Source: Liolophura sinensis
Lineage: Eukaryota; Mollusca; Polyplacophora; Chitonida; Chitonidae
DNA length: 60,000 nucleotides
Reading direction: 5' to 3'
Assembly (NCBI RefSeq): GCF_032854445.1
Contig: NC_088298.1
Location: forward strand, 19,489,976 to 19,549,975
The notes beneath the pieces are model-generated. The model saw only the letters and a program-made list of their open reading frames with translations, was not told the DNA's origin and made no database searches. Positions 50,296 through 60,000 of this stretch are shown here, piece by piece. The position numbers were made by a program, and so were the translations under genes. Every line of letters starts with the position of its first letter. The stretch's first letter is position 1.

Positions 50296-51255
50296 ATCTG
50301 ATATCAAACAAATATGGAATCGAGTCTGGCAAAACGATAGTAAAATATGTAAACTCATCTTGTCACCAAGGTCTCTAGGACAACGGTAGCAGGGGAATTT
50401 GTCTTTGTCAATTCTCGTCTTGGTCCAGTGATTTTGAAAAAGCTTTTTATAGCCTGTATGCACAAAGTGGTATTTATAAGAAGAAAATAACATACCTGAG
50501 CGGAAACTGAGAAAACACTGCCAGCGTCGACAGGCTGAACTGCTAATGGCTCGGCTCTGGGAAATATTCAGGATTTTCAAATGCAATCTGGATTCTTTCA
50601 AATGCGACACCAATCCAGACCAGCCAATTTTTACTTGTGGACTTAATTTACTTAATTCCATCGTCACTGAAAAGTATTGACTGATTCTCTTTGCATGAAT
50701 CCGTCCTAATTTTGTACTTTCTATACTTTCGTAGCTATTTGGTAGTTTTTGTTGAACCCTGTGTTGAGAATTAACCCTGTGATGATTGACCCGGAACGTC
50801 CATTTTCGCCGGTACAAGAATGCCTAGATTGGTCTAGAACGCCTCTTTTGCGAATTCAACCCAGTTATGTACGCGTAACCCTTCCGCTCCTCCCCCCCCC
50901 CCAAGTATCCCAACCTTATCCCTCTACCACCTACCAACCACACCCTATTATACAGTTTGTGTAATGAAACTCAGCATGTGGATGTTTTGGGGCTTTTGTT
51001 GCGTAGTTACGTACTTCACAAGTGTCTTTGTGGCATGCTAAACAAACAGATCATATATCAATCCGTCTGAGGAGATTATCCTTTCATTAATACGACAACC
51101 AAAAAATTTGGTATCGGTATGAAATGAAACATTTATATTTACTTCGCGTCATTGTATACAAACGACAACCAAACAAACATTAAAATCAAATCAAATCAAA
51201 AAGGTGACATATAGGTTAATGAGAGAGCAATTATATGACCATCGGGAATTGTGTA

Positions 51256-52119
51256 TTAAAATCTGTCGGTTCTGCAGGAACGATATTTGGCGTCCTCATT
51301 AGATACGTCGTTGCTGTTCTTCATCACTGGAACTCGCAAAGCCTTTAATCTTCTCACATTGACAGCGTTTGAATTGTTGGAGTCGCCTTGTGCCTGTTTT
51401 GCACACGGTACTGAAGGATGTCTTGGCGGGAACCTCAAGATCTCTGGGACAACGTGAGGATCAACTTTGGTAGTCAAAACCTCTACGAAATCTTTGTCGC
51501 CATTTTGGGTGTTCGCCGCCGCCGCTTTTGTCGCTATCCATGAATACAGATTGGAGTCAATGTCCACTTTTGGGATGCAGTTCTCCTGAGACGCTGAGAC
51601 CGTGGTGCGTTTGGCCGTGTACCGAGACGTGAGCCAGGTGGAATAGTGCGCCCTTAGTTCTGCGTATTGAAGGAAAGCTTGCCGAACAATTGCACCCGCT
51701 TGAATCCTAAACTTCTTCATGTGTTCCCACTCGAAGTTCATCCTTTCGTACATTTTTTCGTAATCTATAATGTCTACGTTTTCCATTGTGTCCGCCAAAT
51801 CCCGTGTTGTCTCGGTAATTAGTCCAGGTTCCACATTGTTGTTGTCTGTTGTTGTGATAGGTGGTAGCTTATTGTGCTTGGGACTCGCCTCCAGAACATT
51901 GCCAGAAGAATTCCTGAAGGTTGCTGTCTCTGGTTTTCGTATGGGAGTTATGGTGATCCCTGGTAAAATGGGAGTGGAGTTGAACTGCTTTGATTTAAGG
52001 CAACTTTTCTCTGCAGCCCTTCGGGCGTTCTGATCCGCCTTTTTACGTAAAAGCGCCACTTGTTTTGGCAGAGGACGGCGAGTAGCTTCCGAGTAATGTT
52101 CGTACGAGTCTTCAGCCAT
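51256..52119 (-). CDS. Intronless gene, 287-aa protein of unknown function
   Basis: A single open frame starts at MAEDSYEHYSEATRR (strong context AAACATGG) and ends CRTDRF, stop at 51256-51258. An in-frame ATG at 52275 would add 52 residues but has weaker context and loses the acidic start. The N-terminus is basic (KKADQNARRAAEKS), the middle is low-complexity, and a helical block follows near residues 115-170 (DYEKMYERMNFEWEHMKKFR, then IVRQAFLQYAELRAHYSTWL). There is no signal peptide or membrane segment, so it is probably intracellular. I do not recognise the family. CpG content is higher than in the surrounding introns, as in other coding exons here. It is convergent with TRAK and divergent from the monooxygenase gene. 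A retained retrocopy is possible. Confidence 0.75.
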   Translation of the reverse strand: MAEDSYEHYSEATRRPLPKQVALLRKKADQNARRAAEKSCLKSKQFNSTPILPGITITPIRKPETATFRNSSGNVLEASPKHNKLPPITTTDNNNVEPGLITETTRDLADTMENVDIIDYEKMYERMNFEWEHMKKFRIQAGAIVRQAFLQYAELRAHYSTWLTSRYTAKRTTVSASQENCIPKVDIDSNLYSWIATKAAAANTQNGDKDFVEVLTTKVDPHVVPEILRFPPRHPSVPCAKQAQGDSNNSNAVNVRRLKALRVPVMKNSNDVSNEDAKYRSCRTDRF

Positions 52120-52299
52120 GTTTGACACACTAGATTGTTGCAAATATTTGCAAAATTGATTCTCTAAGATACTGAGCTTGTTCAGAACTTGTTCAGAACT
52201 TGTTCTGAAATAGTTGACTGTAATTGTGACATCATAGATAGTTGACAACTTGCGCAGTAATAGAAACCATGACATAATATAAAGGCCGTATATTGATTA

Positions 52300-52433
52300 T
52301 GACGTCACTTTGAATTAATTGGATACCGGCGGAAGCCTGAAGTGGGACGTGTTATGTCATTTCAGCGACGCTAGAAATTGGACTGCAGCGTCAACATCGC
52401 TACGTCACAGTGGGTAGAGTAAATACGTCACAG
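52300..52433. promoter_or_regulatory. CRE cluster upstream of the intronless gene
   Basis: A perfect palindromic CRE, TGACGTCA, lies at 52300-52307, about 180 bp upstream of the start codon at 52119. Two copies of TACGTCACAG (52401-52410 and 52424-52433), each with a CGTCA half-site, lie 23 bp apart. The block is CpG-rich compared with its surroundings. CREB/CREM/ATF binding is an inference from the motif. Confidence 0.55.
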
Positions 52434-52635
52434 ATGAAGCCACAGCAAGCAACACGTTTCGCGTCGCTCAACAAAAGACTTGTGGCGTGCAAGTCCTATG
52501 TCACACTAGCGCCACCTTTTTTGAGAGGAAAATCTGTCGGTATCCCATTTAAACGTCTGGGGAAAAAATGACAGTTCTGACGTAGATACCATAGGTATTT
52601 AGGAATAAAATTTGTAGTGAACTACAAATATTTTG

Positions 52636-52733
52636 ATTTATTTGATTTATTTATTTATTTGATTGGTGTTTTATACCGTTTTCAAGAATATTTCACTTAT
52701 ACGACGGCGGCCAGCATTACGGTGAGAGGAAAC
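52636..52733 (-). mobile_element. SINE (family A) 3' fragment
   Basis: It contains TTTATTTATTTGATTGGTGT, CACTTATACGACGGCGGCCA and GCATTACGGTGAGAGGAAAC, then stops. It lies between the two divergent genes. Confidence 0.92.
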
Positions 52734-53350
52734 AGTGTTTTTGGCCTGAAAATGAAAGTTATCAAGTAAATACATAGTGATGGGAGTTTGTCTACCGGTA
52801 CAGTTTTCTATAATTGTGTATTTGTGTATAGTTTATTTTTGGCCAGAAATGAACCGAGCAAGTATGTACCGTTTGCATACAGCTCAAAACACCATGGCTT
52901 GTTAACCTTGGTTAGAACAACAATGAAATGAACAAATAATGACTACAATAAGGAAAAAATAATGCGTTTGTGAAAACCTTGCCCATGTTTTTTTTTTGCG
53001 TTTTATTTGTATTCATTGTCACTGTTTTGTGTTCTGTCATGAGCAGTGTACTGAAACCCATAAAAAATACCAATATTGGGCTGAATGTATGGTGAAAATT
53101 AACGACATTCTATCTATAACTGTGTGGCGAATAGGTTGCTCTGAATTGGACTGTTTGTTCAATACCCTCACTGTCACATGCTGGTTGCTAAGTAAATACT
53201 TCAGAAGTCACTCCTTTCTCTGATATTAAAGACTGACCTAAAAATCCATGTCATATGAGAAGACACATATATACAACCTTGTCCTGTAAAACCTCGTCCG
53301 CGTGGTTAAATATTGCAAAACTCCTCCAAGTGCTTACACATTGCCTATTG

Positions 53351-53358
53351 TATATAAA
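53351..53358 (+). promoter_or_regulatory. TATA box of the monooxygenase gene
   Basis: TATATAAA followed by AGGAGAGC lies 74 bp before the start codon. Transcription would begin near 53380, leaving a 5' UTR of about 45 bases. Position and sequence both fit a core promoter. Confidence 0.7.
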
Positions 53359-53424
53359 AGGAGAGCTGGAAAGGTTGAGACGGGACACAACGCAAACAGC
53401 CATTACAGAGGGAAAACTTCAAAA

Positions 53425-53703
53425 ATGGTCCCTCATCTGAAATCTTTCCTGATTGTTCTGTCCCTATGCATCGGGACAGCGTTCTCCATGAGGGTAACGT
53501 CCATGCTGCACCACAGCGTGGTTCTGGACCCAGATGGGAATTTTCATCTCTCATGGGACTTCGATAAGGACATAATCGTCTTTGAGGTCCGCGTGAAGAC
53601 GCTGGGGTACGTGGGCCTGGGACTGTCTCCAAACGGAGGAATGGCCGGCGCTGACGTCATCATCGGCGGCGTCAATGATGTTGACGGCACAGTCTACTTC
53701 GAG
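53425..53703 (+). CDS. DBH-like monooxygenase (MOXD1 type), first coding exon
   Basis: These are copper type II, ascorbate-dependent monooxygenases of the secretory pathway, with an N-terminal DOMON domain and a C-terminal catalytic module. The exon gives 93 codons. Residues 1-21 (MVPHLKSFLIVLSLCIGTAFS) form a signal peptide with a hydrophobic core. Residues about 30-93 start the DOMON domain: GNFHLSWDFDKDIIVFEVRV, GYVGLGLSPNGG, MAGADVIIGGV. That last block matches MOXD1 (GYVGFGFSPTG, MASADIVVGGV) better than dopamine beta-hydroxylase. It ends GAG|GTAAGT in phase 0. An upstream ATG at 53302 overlaps the TATA box and is not used. No further exon was found in 6.3 kb, so the catalytic part lies outside the window, or this is an isolated exon. 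Which family member it is cannot be told from this piece. Confidence 0.85.
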
Positions 53704-53811
53704 GTAAGTTTTTGTTCTGAACAAAATCTGAATAAGGGCATTTGTTGCTGTCGGCTGTTGACAATATCCTGGTGAAGCTCATTGTGTAGGCTTATTATAC
53801 ACTAGGTGTAA

Positions 53812-53897
53812 CAGAAACCTGCGGATGGTGGTGGTTTCCTCTCGGGCTGTGCCGGGTTTCGTCCCACCACACTGCTGGTCGCTATCTTATAAATGAA

Positions 53898-53929
<32 letters not shown>

Positions 53930-53930
53930 A
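53812..53930 (+). mobile_element. SINE (family A) 3' fragment with (AAAT)n tail
   Basis: It contains AAACCTGCGGATGGTGGTGG, TTTCGTCCCACCACACTGCT and then AATAAATAAATAAATAAATA. The expected GAAATATTCTTGAGTACGGCG block is deleted. Confidence 0.85.
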
Positions 53931-54524
53931 TGCAATAACACATAATAAAAGAGCAAAAATGTGACGTAATCGATACCCTACATTGCCGGAATAGTTCATA
54001 AAACCCACCTTAGAATTTAAATATCTGGTTGCATTAAATTCTGTTCAAGAAAAGTTCCAAAAATGTAATGAAACATTTGCTACGTGTTCTGTTTTTGGTC
54101 GTAGGAGCCTACATGGTCATACACCTATAGGCTACAGGTAATTACCTATGTTTCTGGTAAAACGCTTTGTTCTGGCATACACTACAAAGAGAAAATTCAG
54201 CGACAATAGAAAAAAAAAGTATAGCGTCCATCTTATTAGACAGCTGTGTACAAAACGGTGCGATGTGACCAATCAAATTTACGATCATGTGGTTCGAATT
54301 TGAGATAAATGAGCATATATATAATATGAGCGTATTTCCATATATGAGAAAACAAGATGAAGCTGTTTGCTTATTTTCTGTTGAAAGGCATACTCATGAA
54401 TTTTTAACTAATACTATAACGGCCAATTTAATTTATGGTTGGAGTAAACTGGAGTGCTTGTTGATCAGCAGCGGTCTACAGCCTACTTGTATCTAACTGG
54501 CGTATAGAAAAATCGTTTTATATA

Positions 54525-54620
54525 TATTTTTATTTGATTTATTTGGTGTTTAACGTCATTCTCAATCGCAGTCGAGCCAGCGAGAGTTGGATTTGAACAT
54601 TTGACACCATTAGTGAGGAA
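54525..54620 (-). mobile_element. Degenerate SINE (family A)
   Basis: TTTATTTGATTTATTTGGTG, then GTTTAACGTCATTCTCAATC, joins directly to a head-like CGAGAGTTGGATTTGAACAT. The core is deleted. Confidence 0.6.
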
Positions 54621-55266
54621 AGGGGGCCAATCGCCTTCTTCGAGTATGACCCGTTATACGTGCAAACGAACTAGCAAAAATACTGAAAAATACCTAATAC
54701 GAACCAATTAGACCAAATCTGTACCTCTGTGTTCGAATACCAGGTACTGTACACACAAAATGCTTGGTATTGAAGAAACTGGGTCAGTTCTATATTCATA
54801 TCACCGCGTGACAATTTGTTTGATTACACTGGTCATTCTACAGGTATAATATATAGTGGCCCTCTCTGACCTTGGAGATATTTACCGTTATATTTATTAT
54901 ACCAAAACATGTCATTTTAGTAACTGGCACGTCGCCAGTCCCAAGTCCTGGACGCAGCTTTGCATTTTTTTTTTATGAATACAAAGGAAAACGAAGTCCC
55001 CTGAGACTAAGACGGTTAGGTCGTGTCGGATGTATCTGGAATGTTTTCTCGGTGGGGGTAAGGGAGGTACGGAGGAGGGGGGGGGGGGGGGTGTTGGTAA
55101 GGCGGTGGGGGTGAGGTATTTGCAGCTCTTAACTCACATGTTTGTGTTTGCATTATGTAGTCCATAATGGGGCCCCCAAACGAACTTGAAGACGTGCTTA
55201 GTGTACAATGTCGCATTTACACATCGAGTATTGGTATAAACGCACATAAAGAATCGAGGACAATTT

Positions 55267-55415
55267 TATATTTATTTATTTACGTCTTTATGTCTTTATT
55301 TAATCGGAGTTTAAGAAACCGGGCTAAAGAATATTTCGCTTATACGACGGCGGCCAGAATATTTTATCGGAGAAAACCGGGCAGAAATCCAGGACCATTA
55401 ATAGATTGATGACCC
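55267..55415 (-). mobile_element. SINE (family A) fragment, diverged
   Basis: It contains TTATTTATTTACG, AAGAATATTTCGCTTATACG, ACGGCGGCCAG and GAAAACCGGGCAGAAATCC. It ends mid-core. Confidence 0.85.
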
Positions 55416-55759
55416 ACCGACAATTTTATAGGAGGGACCGCTGACGTAAAATTAGGAAATAATCTGAAGAAAACAATATATTATGATATGTCAATTGTCA
55501 TTGATGGCATAGATGAAAATGATCTTATATACCATAAGTTTTCAATAGACTTTCTATGTTATGATACTTAAAACGCTTCCTCACCTTTGAATTTTCATCG
55601 AACTTTCAATGCAAAAGTTCTTCCGACAAGCACCAGCCATTGCGCTGATCCAGAGCTAATTTCCAAAACTGAAGTTTCTTGCTCTAAACCCTTAGGTCGG
55701 CGACCCCCGAGCAAAACACACAAGACCTTACCCTCCTATCCAACGTGGCACACCCTAAA

Positions 55760-55762
<3 letters not shown>

Positions 55763-55832
<70 letters not shown>
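55763..55832. repeat. (AT)35 microsatellite
   Basis: An uninterrupted dinucleotide run in the intron of the monooxygenase gene. It is directly followed, within 35 bp, by a family-B SINE. Confidence 0.97.
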
Positions 55833-55837
<5 letters not shown>

Positions 55838-55865
55838 TTAAGAATTAAACTTTAAAATAGGGCCC

Positions 55866-56090
55866 TATCGCTTCGATGGCAGCGCCGGTGTCAGCATAAT
55901 GTGACTGCGTGGGGCATCACACCTGATGCCTTCGACATGATACTTCAGTGGCAGTAGGACTTTGAGGCATGGACTTGCCCTCCCAAAAGAAGACACAGTC
56001 TATGTACACGCACCTAATGACTCCTTGTCGTCATATGGCTAATACATTGCTAAGAACGTCGTAAATCCCCACAGCATGCATACATACAAA
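55866..56090 (+). mobile_element. SINE (family B), 5' truncated
   Basis: CATCACACCTGATGCCTTCG, ATGATACTTCAGTGGCAG and GTCGTCATATGGCTAATACA TTGCTAAGAACGTCGTAAAT match the family. It directly follows the (AT)n tract. Confidence 0.78.
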
Positions 56091-56133
56091 GTAAGGCCCA
56101 TAAAACCGGCCGTTGTTTCGAGCTTGGCGTTAA

Positions 56134-56698
56134 AGGAGAAGAAAACTTAAAAACATGACACTGTAGGCTGAAAAGAGCACATTTTTTTTCTATCTGGTGG
56201 TGCCTGCTGCATAATTTTGCGATTTTTCCTCGCCATACACGTAAAGCCTGAAAACGGCATAGCTGGCGTAAATCGCTGAGTTCATCACGTCCTCCATCCT
56301 TAACACCCTGTATTTTATGCTGAGGATGTCTTGCCTCTCAGCCAGTGAGAGTCGTTAAAATCGCCGGCTTGTTCGTGTAAACTCAGAACCTACTTCCAAC
56401 ATTCCGGTTTCCCGAGCAGGTAACGAACTGAACTGTTCGCTGCCTTCTGAGAAGAAGAGTTCTACCGGAAATGTACGAACTGCACTTCAGAGGTTTCCGG
56501 CGGCAATTTTCCTAACACAGAAGACTTCAGGACTAGTTCTTAGGCAAAATGGAATCGCCCCACAGCGTATGTTGGCGCTGACTTCATTTATAAATTATCA
56601 ACTTCAGGTACATATTAGAATTTGTTATGGCATGCACCTGCGAGGAAATGCATACTCTTTTCAGTGATATTTGATTGATATTTACATTTTGTTCTCCT
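56134..56698. mobile_element. 565-bp inverted-repeat element flanked by TTAA, copy 1
   Basis: The left end is TTAA|AGGAGAAGAAAAC and the right end, reverse complemented, is TTAA|AGGAGAACAAAA. Similarity between the ends continues inward for about 50 bp, with both arms reaching CTGAAAAGAG. TTAA borders both sides (56130-56133, 56699-56702). No open frame of note lies inside, so it is a non-autonomous MITE-like element. TTAA targets recall piggyBac-type transposases, but the assignment is inference. Confidence 0.75.
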
Positions 56699-57629
56699 TT
56701 AAGTATTAATCAAATGAATAAAGGCAATATTTCTCGATATTTTTTATAATTACCGCTGAAATAGTGTGGCAAAATTTTATATATAATATTTCATTTTTTG
56801 TATTCATTTCGATGATGCTTTACCTGCGTAGTCAAGTATATTTTACATCTGTAAGTAAAGTCGTGTATTTATAGAGTATTTATAGCATGTGGTCGGGAAC
56901 CGGGCCCTATAAAACGTGCGCCACAGAAGATTTGGTTGGAACTAGATTTCAAGGCGGCGCCTCATTTGTCAAGCAGTGAAGTGCCGCTGGGCCAAATAGG
57001 CCCAGGTTAATGCATAAATTAATGACTCCACTTCATCGAATCGCGTATGTCTATGTTATCTTTGCACCAGTCTCTCGCACAATATTTGTGCAATTCGAAG
57101 TAAGCTATCCTCCTTATAAAAATGTATATAGGCCAACATGACCATTTCATTTTTGGCAGGCCTATATCAATATTTGCATTCTGTGTCTTGTGACATCGGC
57201 CGTCTTTGATGTGATCTATAGCCTTTGTGTACTTAAGTAAGCATGGGAAGTTTTCTTACCCTATATCAGCTCATTTTCAGAAGACAATTATAACGCAGCG
57301 ATTGCACCATCATCCTGGAGTTAAGGGGCGAGAGTTCAAATCCAGGCTTGACAATGTTAGGAATTTGACCACACAATAAAAGCTTATTTCCAAACGAATG
57401 TACAAGAATACAGTGGTTACAGCATTAGGTTACAGTTAAATCTGGAAGAGAAGAAGCAGCAGCTTTCAAGTCATGGCGATAGGACTACGGGATATTCACT
57501 GCAAGAAATACAAAAAAACTTTTCACTTTATAATTATTAGTTGTTTTTTTTTATTTTCAATCTCAAGAGGCTGTACATGGGCAGAGTTGATGACAGCAAC
57601 AGATATATAATAAATATGCGCAGTGTTAA

Positions 57630-58193
57630 AGGTGGAGAAGACATAAAAATGACATAAAGTTAAGACGAAAGAGTGCGAAAAGTTATCTCTAAATGTGGTC
57701 TTCAATATTTTTTTTCCGATTTTTCCTTAAGGAGAAAAAGAGACTTTTTATAATGTGGGTATTTCGGACCACATTTTAGTATTTCTAGTCTTTGTTTAAT
57801 TATGTCATAAAAGAGGATGTAACACAGGTTTAATAAATATTTTTGCACTAGAATTTGTTCATTTCAGGTAACAAATGTATGAGGTTTGGATGACATTTAT
57901 ACTTTTTATGTTTATAAATATTATCATAATTTAGGCATATGTTTTCATATAAACAAGAAATTTACATTCAAATAAATTTATTACACAAGCATCACATTCT
58001 TGTTTAAAACATTATTATGCAAAAACAATAAATACCAAAAGTTGGGCCCGAATACCCACCATACAAAAATATTTTCAAATGCCTTTTTCTCTTGAAAGAA
58101 AAAAAATCCAAAACAATGTTAAAGATCATACTGGCAAATAATTTTTGACGCTCTTTCATCTGATTTGGCATCATTTTAATGTTTTCTTCTACT
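57630..58193. mobile_element. 564-bp inverted-repeat element flanked by TTAA, copy 2
   Basis: The left end is TTAA|AGGTGGAGAAGACATAA and the right end, reverse complemented, is TTAA|AGTAGAAGAAAACATTA. The arms pair for about 150 bp or more: GACGAAAGAGTGCGAAAAG matches GATGAAAGAGCGTCAAAAA, and ATGTGGGTATTTCGGACC (57754) matches the reverse of GGGCCCGAATACCCACCAT (58043). The length is within 1 bp of copy 1, 0.93 kb upstream. TTAA flanks both sides (57626-57629, 58194-58197). Confidence 0.78.
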
Positions 58194-58604
58194 TTAAAGA
58201 TAAACGAGATGTAAAGAGAAGAAATACATAAAGGTATGACCACAAAGAGTCTTTAAAAACAAACCTTTCATCGATTACACTGATGCTGAAATACATAAAT
58301 GGTTAAGTAATAAGAAATAGTCAAGTAGAGCAAATATCGATTTAGAAACGCACTGTCTTTAAAATTTACTTTGTTGTGTAAAATATCGATCTCTGCATGT
58401 TGTATGCTGTTAAAAAAAATGCCTGTGCTCTGGCACAAATAATGTTTCGGTGAATACTGACACAGTTTGGTTGAAGATAAAATGGTGTAGGGTGTCGTCA
58501 TTGTCACTGGGAACATAGTAAAATAAAACTGATGGATAAGAAAACATTAATAATGTGAAATAGTTTTGTTTAGTCTCCGTATATAATCTAATTTATGTCA
58601 AATA

Positions 58605-59345
58605 TTAAGGTCTAAATGCAAAAACTAGTGACACCCACGACCATCCGTGGGTGTCACTATCAAGGTTGATAGTCTCAACTTTTTCGGCAATACTCTCAAT
58701 ACAGTGGCTTTCAAGAATACTGTCCCAGGCAGAGGACTTTAAAACATCGCGATATTCACTCCAGTCAGCCAGATTATATTTCCAGATTGCTTTACTGTAA
58801 CTCTTTTCGAAGATTGTACTGGAATGAAAACGAACGTAAGTTTGACAGTGGTCGCTACAGAAATTTGAAAGCACACCGGAGCCAATAATTTAGTCGGGTT
58901 TATTACAAATTATAGGGCCCAGAAGATTGTTTGACTGAGGTCTTGTAGCTGTGTGAATTATTTGACTCAATCTCAAATGAGAAATAATATCTCCCAACTT
59001 TTAAATTTTGAAAGGCCTAGAAGGTTCTCGTTAAGGTCTCCTACGATGATGACATTTTTGTTTGGATTATGGTTTAAAACGCGTTCTTCTAAGACTTCCC
59101 ACTACTTCTGGGCTGGGGAATTAAGAGGACGGTATATGACACAAAGAAGGGTATTGAGTTCATCATTGATTTCAACCCATACTATTTCTAGTAGGTCACA
59201 GTCAAGATCAGTGCGTCGAGTTGCGGCCAAATGGTTGGCAACATAAACACAGACTCCGCCCCATGTTTGATTACAATCTCTGCGAAAAGGTGCGTTATAC
59301 CAGCATAACTCCATTAAGATAGCCATAAAATTTAAAGCACCTTAA
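58605..59345 (-). pseudogene. Decayed non-LTR retrotransposon (LINE) endonuclease region
   Basis: Minus-strand fragments read WYNAPFRRDCNQTWGGVCVY VANHLAATRRTDL and LEIVWVEI...LLCVIYRP (59326-59102). After frame changes come NVIIVGDLN (near 59060) and QIIHTATRPQSNNLLGPIIC, then SDHCQTYVRF (58874 onward). These are the ordered blocks of an apurinic-type endonuclease, ending at the SDH motif. The style is CR1/Jockey-like. Stops and frameshifts break it and no reverse transcriptase follows. It is antisense within the monooxygenase intron. Confidence 0.8.
58626..58659. repeat. Perfect 13-bp inverted repeat (hairpin)
   Basis: TAGTGACACCCAC and its exact complement GTGGGTGTCACTA are separated by 8 bases (GACCATCC). 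It lies at the 3' edge of the LINE remnant. CCCACGACCATCCG also resembles the core of the family-A SINE. Confidence 0.85.
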
Positions 59346-60000
59346 TTAGCTTGAAAAGGTTGACATTCATACTCCTTACAGCGCATGCAACAATCTATAC
59401 TTTTCACTTTACATCACTGCCACCACTAGTAAATTTTGCACCCAAATCTTGAACAAAGCCGAAGTGACTAGTGTCACGTTGATGAGGCATGAAGTGATGT
59501 CAGAAAGAAGCAATCCTTCTTAATCTTTGTCTCTAACAATACTTTATACATATGCATCTTCTTTATCTAGAGTATGTGCAATATGATTTTATCCACAACC
59601 TGAAACAATATTATTAATGAATACTGATTAAATAGTTCCATGGGAGGAAACAAGCGATGAGGCTAAGCTTAAACAAGTCTATACATGCGTCTCACACACA
59701 CTCCAATGGTCCAGCTTGTCTATTTGGGGGCTGTGAGGTAAAGCGAAAGGCAGAGAGCGACTCATGTGCTGTAAGGAGTTTGGTTGACATTCCCCTGCTC
59801 TTGCTGTTCGTGGGACCTTTTGCGCACTCTGACGTCCGCTGACCACCTTTTGCCCTCCAGGACTAAGGCGAGCATACCCATAAGCTTACGTGGCACGAAG
59901 AAAAGGTCGTCAGTAACGTGTCAAAGGTCGGTAATGGTTAACCTAATGAATTATACGTTGTATGCTAACTAGCCCGAGACTGCTCTGACGTTGGCCCTGG

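Larger units (their letters stand above)
52120..53350. other. Divergent intergenic region
   Basis: It holds the CRE cluster, more CpG-rich sequence to about 52550, a family-A SINE fragment (52636-52733) and then AT-rich sequence with nothing recognisable up to the TATA box at 53351. Confidence 0.7.
53704..60000 (+). other. First intron of the monooxygenase gene (runs off window)
   Basis: It contains SINE pieces (53812, 54525, 55267, 55866), a G-rich stretch (55050-55110), the (AT)35 tract, two TTAA-flanked inverted-repeat elements, a tRNA-like B-box scrap (GAGTTCAAATCCAG, about 57329) and a decayed LINE. In 59450-60000 I see nothing recognisable, although it is richer in CpG. Confidence 0.65.

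Noticed and set aside
50182-50817. Minus-strand 211-codon frame
   Set aside because: Its C-terminal third is the 22-bp satellite and the rest has no recognisable domain. Only the internal donor was kept, as a weak finding.
52120-52275. N-terminal extension of the intronless gene from an upstream in-frame ATG
   Set aside because: The context at 52275 is weaker than AAACATGG at 52119, and the added residues show no conserved feature.
53302-53424. Upstream in-frame ATG of the monooxygenase gene
   Set aside because: The TATA box at 53351 lies inside this extension, and the ATG at 53425 starts a proper signal peptide.
57300-57360. tRNA gene suggested by GAGTTCAAATCCAG
   Set aside because: There is a B-box-like sequence only, with no cloverleaf or acceptor-stem pairing. 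It is probably a SINE head remnant. The same applies near 2325-2355.

Overview
The window is animal nuclear DNA, most likely from a mollusc. The evidence is AT-rich, intron-dominated sequence, consensus GT-AG introns, and many copies of a tRNA-derived SINE of a kind common in mollusc genomes. That taxonomic call rests on memory of the repeat, not on a search. There are no bacterial features, rRNA genes or CRISPR arrays.

One gene fills about three quarters of the window. Fifteen plus-strand exons (2491-46941) encode 854 residues of a TRAK/Milton trafficking adaptor, the coiled-coil protein that links kinesin-1 and dynein-dynactin to mitochondria through Miro. All fourteen intron phases match, and the 5' start lies off the left edge. 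The first in-window intron is about 29.1 kb. It holds two phase-compatible candidate alternative first exons (19086-19137 and 28966-29002), five unrelated minisatellites, many SINE pieces and a stretch extremely dense in ACCTG/CAGGT. The third exon ends in a 39-bp minisatellite, each unit of which carries its own splice donor. The 3' UTR runs to about 49.55 kb.

Downstream, a 22-bp satellite (49733-50295) separates TRAK from a convergent minus-strand intronless gene (51256-52119, 287 aa, unrecognised). That gene has a perfect CRE and two repeated half-sites upstream. Divergent from it, a TATA promoter (53351) drives the first exon of a DBH/MOXD1-type copper monooxygenase (signal peptide plus the start of a DOMON domain). 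The rest of that gene lies beyond the right edge. Its intron (53704-60000) holds SINE pieces, an (AT)n tract, two copies of a 565-bp inverted-repeat element flanked by TTAA, and a decayed antisense LINE endonuclease.

The points most worth following are the tandem splice-donor array in TRAK, the internal alternative first exons, the TTAA-flanked inverted-repeat family, and the CRE-linked intronless orphan gene. The genes share no evident pathway. Exon structure was derived by hand from splice signals, phase and remembered vertebrate TRAK protein; nothing was checked against transcripts.
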